DNA from: Thermus tenuipuniceus
Lineage (GTDB): Bacteria; Deinococcota; Deinococci; Deinococcales; Thermaceae
Assembly: GCF_002964845.1 (NCBI RefSeq)
Contig: NZ_KZ672960.1
Span: 1-61,617, forward strand
DNA: 61,617 bases
Direction of reading: 5' to 3'
Shown: piece after piece, positions 58,611 to 61,617 of the stretch
Layout of the letters: the number at the start of each line of letters is the position of its first letter
Position numbering within the stretch: position 1 is the first letter of the stretch
Notes under the pieces: model-generated
Databases searched by the model: none
Told to the model about the DNA's origin: nothing
The model's input: only the letters and a program-made list of their open reading frames with translations
Position numbers and translations under genes: made by a program

Positions 58611-59087
58611 TCAGAAGACGGCCCGGATCACCAAAAGCCCCATGGCCACGTGGACGATCACCTTGGCCACCATGCCCCCCATGAGGCCCACCAGGGTGCC
58701 CCAGGCCGCCCGAAGGGCCTCCTCGGGTTTACGCCCCGAAAGGTACTCAAAGAGCCAGGCCAGGACAAAGGGCAGCACCAAAACCCCCACCACCCCCAGG
58801 AAGAGGCCCAAAAGCCCTCCCAAAAACGCTCCCCAAAGCCCTGCCCGTCCGGCTCCGTACCTCCTGGCTCCCAGGAGGGTGGCCAGGTTGTCCAGGCTCA
58901 TGGCCAGAAGGGCCAGGACCCCCAGGGTCAGCCACAGGCCCAGGGAAACCTCCCGGAAGCCCACCAGGGCCTCGTGGAGGAGGGCGGCCGCCAGGATCAG
59001 GAGGGTGGCAGGGACGAAGGGCACCAGGGTGAGGAGCACCCCCGTCCCCCAGAGGACCACGAAGAGCCAGTCGGCGAAGGCATCCAC
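58611..59087 (-). CDS. DUF456 family membrane protein
   Basis: 158-residue membrane protein with about four helices. Glycine-rich segments such as [16 protein letters not shown] and [15 protein letters not shown] match DUF456. Function unknown. GTG start with TAGGCT 6 bases upstream and no ribosome binding site, so probably leaderless. Confidence 0.78.
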   Translation of the reverse strand: MDAFADWLFVVLWGTGVLLTLVPFVPATLLILAAALLHEALVGFREVSLGLWLTLGVLALLAMSLDNLATLLGARRYGAGRAGLWGAFLGGLLGLFLGVVGVLVLPFVLAWLFEYLSGRKPEEALRAAWGTLVGLMGGMVAKVIVHVAMGLLVIRAVF

Positions 59088-59173
59088 GAAGAAAGCCTAG
59101 GGTGGGATTTCATGAGAAGGAAAAGGACATCCGCCCTGAGGCAGGGCCTTAAGCTCTAGGCGAGGAGGCGGGT

Positions 59174-60232
59174 ATGGAGTTTGGCCTACCCAAGGAGCAA
59201 GGCGTGGTCAAGACCCAACCCCCCTTCGGGGAGGTGCGGGAGGGCCGGGTGGCTCTTACCCCCCAAGGGGTGCGGGAGCTGGTGGATAGGGGCCACCGGG
59301 TCTACGTGGAGCGGGGGGCAGGGGAGCGGGCGGGCTTCCCCGATGGGGCCTACGAGGAGGCCGGGGCCCGGTTGGTGAGCCGGGAGGAAGCCTTTGGCCG
59401 TGGGGAGATGGTCTTGAAGGTGGGAAGGCCTACCCTCGAGGAGATCGCCCTGCTCCGGCCCGGAGCCACGGTCATGGCTTTCATGCACCTGGCGGTGGCG
59501 GAATCCTCCCTGGTGGAGGCCATGGCGGAAAAGGGTTTGACCGCCATCGGCTATGAGCTCATCGGAGCCGGGGGGAGGCGCCCCGTGCTCAAGGCCATGA
59601 GCGAGATCGCAGGCCGCCTGGCCCCCCAGATTGCGGGAAGGCTTTTGGAGGCTCCCTTTGGCCCCGGGGTGCTCCTTTCGGGCCTACCCGGGATTCCCCC
59701 TGCGGATGTGGTCATCCTAGGGGCGGGGGTTTTGGGAAGGGCGGCGGCCCGCGCCTTTTTGGGGATGGGGGTCTCGGTCTACCTCCTGGACAAGGAGCTT
59801 TCCGCCCTGGAGGAAGCCTCCAAGGAGGCCAAGGGGGCGGTTACCGCCCTCATCACCCAAAGCCGGCTGGAGCGGTACGCCGCCTTCGCCGACGTCCTGG
59901 TGGGGGCGGTGGCGGTGCCTGGGGAGAGGGCCCCCCTCCTCCTAAGCCGGGCCCTGCTCTCCCGCATGCGCCCGGGGGCCGTGCTCCTGGACTTCGCCAT
60001 CGACCAGGGGGGAATTGCGGAAACCAGCCGGGTGGGGGTGTACCAGGAGATGGGCATCACCCACTTCTGCCTCCCCAACGTTCCCGCCCTGGTGCCCCGT
60101 ACCAGCAGCCACGCCCTCACCGCCACCCTTTTGCCCTTTCTCCTGGAGGTGGAGGAGGATCCTTTGGGGGTTCCCGAGCTCCGGCAAGGGGCTTACCTCC
60201 TCCTGGGTCAGAAAGGAGGCCATCTGGAATGA
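59174..60232 (+). CDS. alanine-dehydrogenase-like NAD(P) enzyme
   Basis: 352 residues, similar throughout to alanine dehydrogenase. Preserved points: EMVLKVGRP and FMHLA (substrate Lys and His), MSEIAGRLAPQI, the dinucleotide fold LGAGVLGRAAA with DKELSAL, DFAIDQGGIAETSR and PALVPRTSSHALT. An unusual insert (VVKTQPPFGEV) follows the first strand. AGGAGG precedes the ATG. Because its stop is coupled by ATGA to a CoA-transferase gene, it may use a substrate other than alanine. Confidence 0.85.
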   Translation: MEFGLPKEQGVVKTQPPFGEVREGRVALTPQGVRELVDRGHRVYVERGAGERAGFPDGAYEEAGARLVSREEAFGRGEMVLKVGRPTLEEIALLRPGATVMAFMHLAVAESSLVEAMAEKGLTAIGYELIGAGGRRPVLKAMSEIAGRLAPQIAGRLLEAPFGPGVLLSGLPGIPPADVVILGAGVLGRAAARAFLGMGVSVYLLDKELSALEEASKEAKGAVTALITQSRLERYAAFADVLVGAVAVPGERAPLLLSRALLSRMRPGAVLLDFAIDQGGIAETSRVGVYQEMGITHFCLPNVPALVPRTSSHALTATLLPFLLEVEEDPLGVPELRQGAYLLLGQKGGHLE

Positions 60233-61539
60233 GCTACCGCAAGAAGCTGACCTCTCCCGAGGATGCCGTCACCCTCATCCGATCCGGGATGCGGGTCTTC
60301 GTTTCCGGAAACGCCGCCACCCCCACGCCCCTCCTCGAGGCCCTAGCCGCCCGCAAGGAGGAGCTGGAGAACGTGGAACTGGTGCACCTCCTGCAGATGG
60401 GGGAGGATCCCTTTGCCTCCCCGGAGATGGAGGGGCACTTCCGACGCCGCTCCCTCTTCGTGGGCCCCACGGACCGGGAGGCGGTGAACCAGGGCCGGGC
60501 GGACTACGTGCCCATCATGCTCCACCAGGTGCCCTGGCTCTTCAAAAGGTGCATCCTTACTCTGGATGCCGCCATCGTCCAGGTTTCCCCGCCCGACGAG
60601 CACGGCTTCTGCTCCTTGGGGGTGGAGGTGATCGCCACCAAGGCGGCCCTCGAGGCGGCCCCCATCGTGATCGCCATGGTGAACCCCAGGATGCCGAGAA
60701 CCCTGGGGGATACCTTCGTCCACGTCTCCCGCTTCACCGCCATCGTGGAGCTGGACTGGCCCCTGCCCGAACTAAAGCGGGAGGGGTTTAGCGAGGTGGA
60801 AAGGCGCATCGGGGAGCAAGTGGCGAGCCTGATTGAGGATGGGGCCACCTTGCAGATGGGCATCGGGGCCATCCCGGACGCTGTCTTGGCCAGCCTGGAA
60901 GGCCGCCGGGACCTGGGGGTGCACACGGAGATGATCTCCGACGGGGTGCTGGAGGCCTTTGAAAAGGGCCTCATCACCGGGGCCAGGAAGACCCTCCACC
61001 CCGGCAAGGTCATCGGCACCTTTGTCCTGGGTTCGGAACGGCTTTACCGCTTCGTCCACGACAACCCCCTTTTTGAGCTCCACCCCGCGGACTACGTGAA
61101 CGACCCCTTCGTGGTGGCCCAGAACCGCAAGATGGTGGCCATCAACTCCGCCATCGAGGTGGACCTTACCGGCCAGGTGGTGGCGGACTCCATCGGTACC
61201 CGCATCTACTCCGGCTTCGGGGGCCAGCTGGACTTCATCCGCGGGGCGGCCCGGAGCGAGGGGGGCAAACCCATCATCGCCCTTCCCTCCACCGCCAAGG
61301 GGCAAAGCCGTATCGTTCCCTACTTGAAGCCGGGGGCCGGGGTGGTCACCACCCGGGCGGACGTGCACTACGTGGTCACCGAGTGGGGCGTGGCCAAGCT
61401 CTTTGGCCGCTCCCTAAGGGAGAGGGCCATGGCCCTCATTGAGGTGGCCCACCCCGATTTTCGGGAGGAGCTCCTAAAGGCTGCCTGGGAGCGGAAGCTC
61501 CTGCCCAGGGGGTACTCTGGGTTTCGGCCCCACCCCTAG
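60229..61539 (+). CDS. acetyl-CoA hydrolase/4-hydroxybutyrate CoA-transferase family protein
   Basis: 436-residue CoA-transferase. Marks: MRVFVSGNAATPTPLLEALA, LQMGIGAIPDAVLASL, the catalytic glutamate in LGVHTEMISDGVLEA, GFGGQLDFIRGAARSEGG and VVTEWGVAKLFGRS. It resembles 4-hydroxybutyrate or acetate CoA-transferases; the acyl group is unknown. It overlaps the dehydrogenase-like gene by 4 bases, so the two products are likely made together. Confidence 0.88.
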   Translation: MSYRKKLTSPEDAVTLIRSGMRVFVSGNAATPTPLLEALAARKEELENVELVHLLQMGEDPFASPEMEGHFRRRSLFVGPTDREAVNQGRADYVPIMLHQVPWLFKRCILTLDAAIVQVSPPDEHGFCSLGVEVIATKAALEAAPIVIAMVNPRMPRTLGDTFVHVSRFTAIVELDWPLPELKREGFSEVERRIGEQVASLIEDGATLQMGIGAIPDAVLASLEGRRDLGVHTEMISDGVLEAFEKGLITGARKTLHPGKVIGTFVLGSERLYRFVHDNPLFELHPADYVNDPFVVAQNRKMVAINSAIEVDLTGQVVADSIGTRIYSGFGGQLDFIRGAARSEGGKPIIALPSTAKGQSRIVPYLKPGAGVVTTRADVHYVVTEWGVAKLFGRSLRERAMALIEVAHPDFREELLKAAWERKLLPRGYSGFRPHP

Positions 61540-61561
61540 GTACCCGCGCGCAAAGGCTCTC

Positions 61562-61617
61562 CATCGGCCAAAGCCGAAGCAGCGTGCCCATGGTCCCTTT
61601 GGGGCCCCCCCCCGCGC
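61562..61617. repeat. intergenic repeat, copy 2 (cut by the window end)
   Basis: Aligns without gaps to 36555-36602: CATCGG, 12 variable bases, identical CAGCGTGCCCATGG, then a stretch ending in TTTGGGG and CCCC. Lies 22 bases after the CoA-transferase stop. Any hairpin beyond it is outside the window. Confidence 0.6.

Noticed and set aside
1..61617. CRISPR arrays, insertion sequences, phage genes, rRNA operons
   Set aside because: No regularly spaced repeats, transposase motifs, terminal inverted repeats, phage proteins or rRNA sequences were seen.

Overview
The window looks like a chromosomal segment of a Thermus species. Base composition is very G+C rich, genes are tightly packed, and there is a four-subunit Fbc-type cytochrome bc complex, a menaquinone methyltransferase, a five-domain ribosomal protein S1 and a biosynthetic arginine decarboxylase. 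All 61 protein genes listed here are housekeeping, transport or conserved-unknown genes. I see no tRNA or rRNA gene, insertion sequence, prophage or CRISPR array, and no gene-free stretch longer than 300 bases.

Layout. 1-1.9 kb: rpsA behind a strong promoter and a structured leader. 1.9-5.1 kb: fbcC-fbcX-fbcF-fbcB on the minus strand. 5.1-9.2 kb: a TIM-barrel isomerase, two tandem sugar-type binding proteins and a PaaX-like regulator. 9.2-12.6 kb: thrS and an MFS transporter. 12.5-17.4 kb: unknown genes, a metallophosphoesterase, holB (delta prime) and a RicT/PSP1 gene in a tight run. 17.4-20.2 kb: two permeases of a BMP/nucleoside-type ABC importer. 20.2-26.2 kb: menG, arsC, an M3 oligopeptidase, a thioesterase, mutS2 and an unknown gene. 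26.2-31.9 kb: a maltodextrin cluster (malE-malF-malG-GH13). 32-36.4 kb: a DUF155/RMND1-like gene, rdgB, a LOG-family gene, murI and metK. 36.6-43 kb: a GGDEF protein, speA, a DUF72-like gene, a hydrolase, prs and an M24 peptidase. 43.1-47.8 kb: an A-type Fe-S carrier and a peptide ABC importer. 47.9-53.2 kb: truA, an iron(III) ABC importer and an alkaline-phosphatase-superfamily gene. 53.3-61.6 kb: osmC, a zinc-ribbon coiled-coil protein, an MBL hydrolase, a rhodanese, hsp20, a MalY-type lyase, lgt, a thioredoxin-fold protein, DUF456, and an alanine-dehydrogenase-like gene coupled to a CoA-transferase.

Expression logic. Many genes lack a ribosome binding site but have a -10-like TANNNT box 6-10 bases before the start codon, often with an upstream TG. 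This is the signature of leaderless transcripts, and I used it to choose several starts. Classical -35/-10 promoters with a ribosome binding site sit in front of rpsA, the peptide and iron binding proteins, malE and hsp20. Operons are coupled by ATGA or TGATG overlaps. GC-rich perfect hairpins end many units; two of them lie between a binding-protein gene and its permease genes (malE/malF and the peptide system).

The most interesting signals are regulatory or architectural: the rpsA leader, a perfect palindrome between two divergent promoters at 23.15 kb, a Fur-like palindrome upstream of the iron importer, an intergenic repeat shared between 36.6 kb and 61.6 kb, an over-abundant CCTCGAGG octamer, and membrane permeases with lineage-type insertions. 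I found no clear-cut new defence or mobile system.
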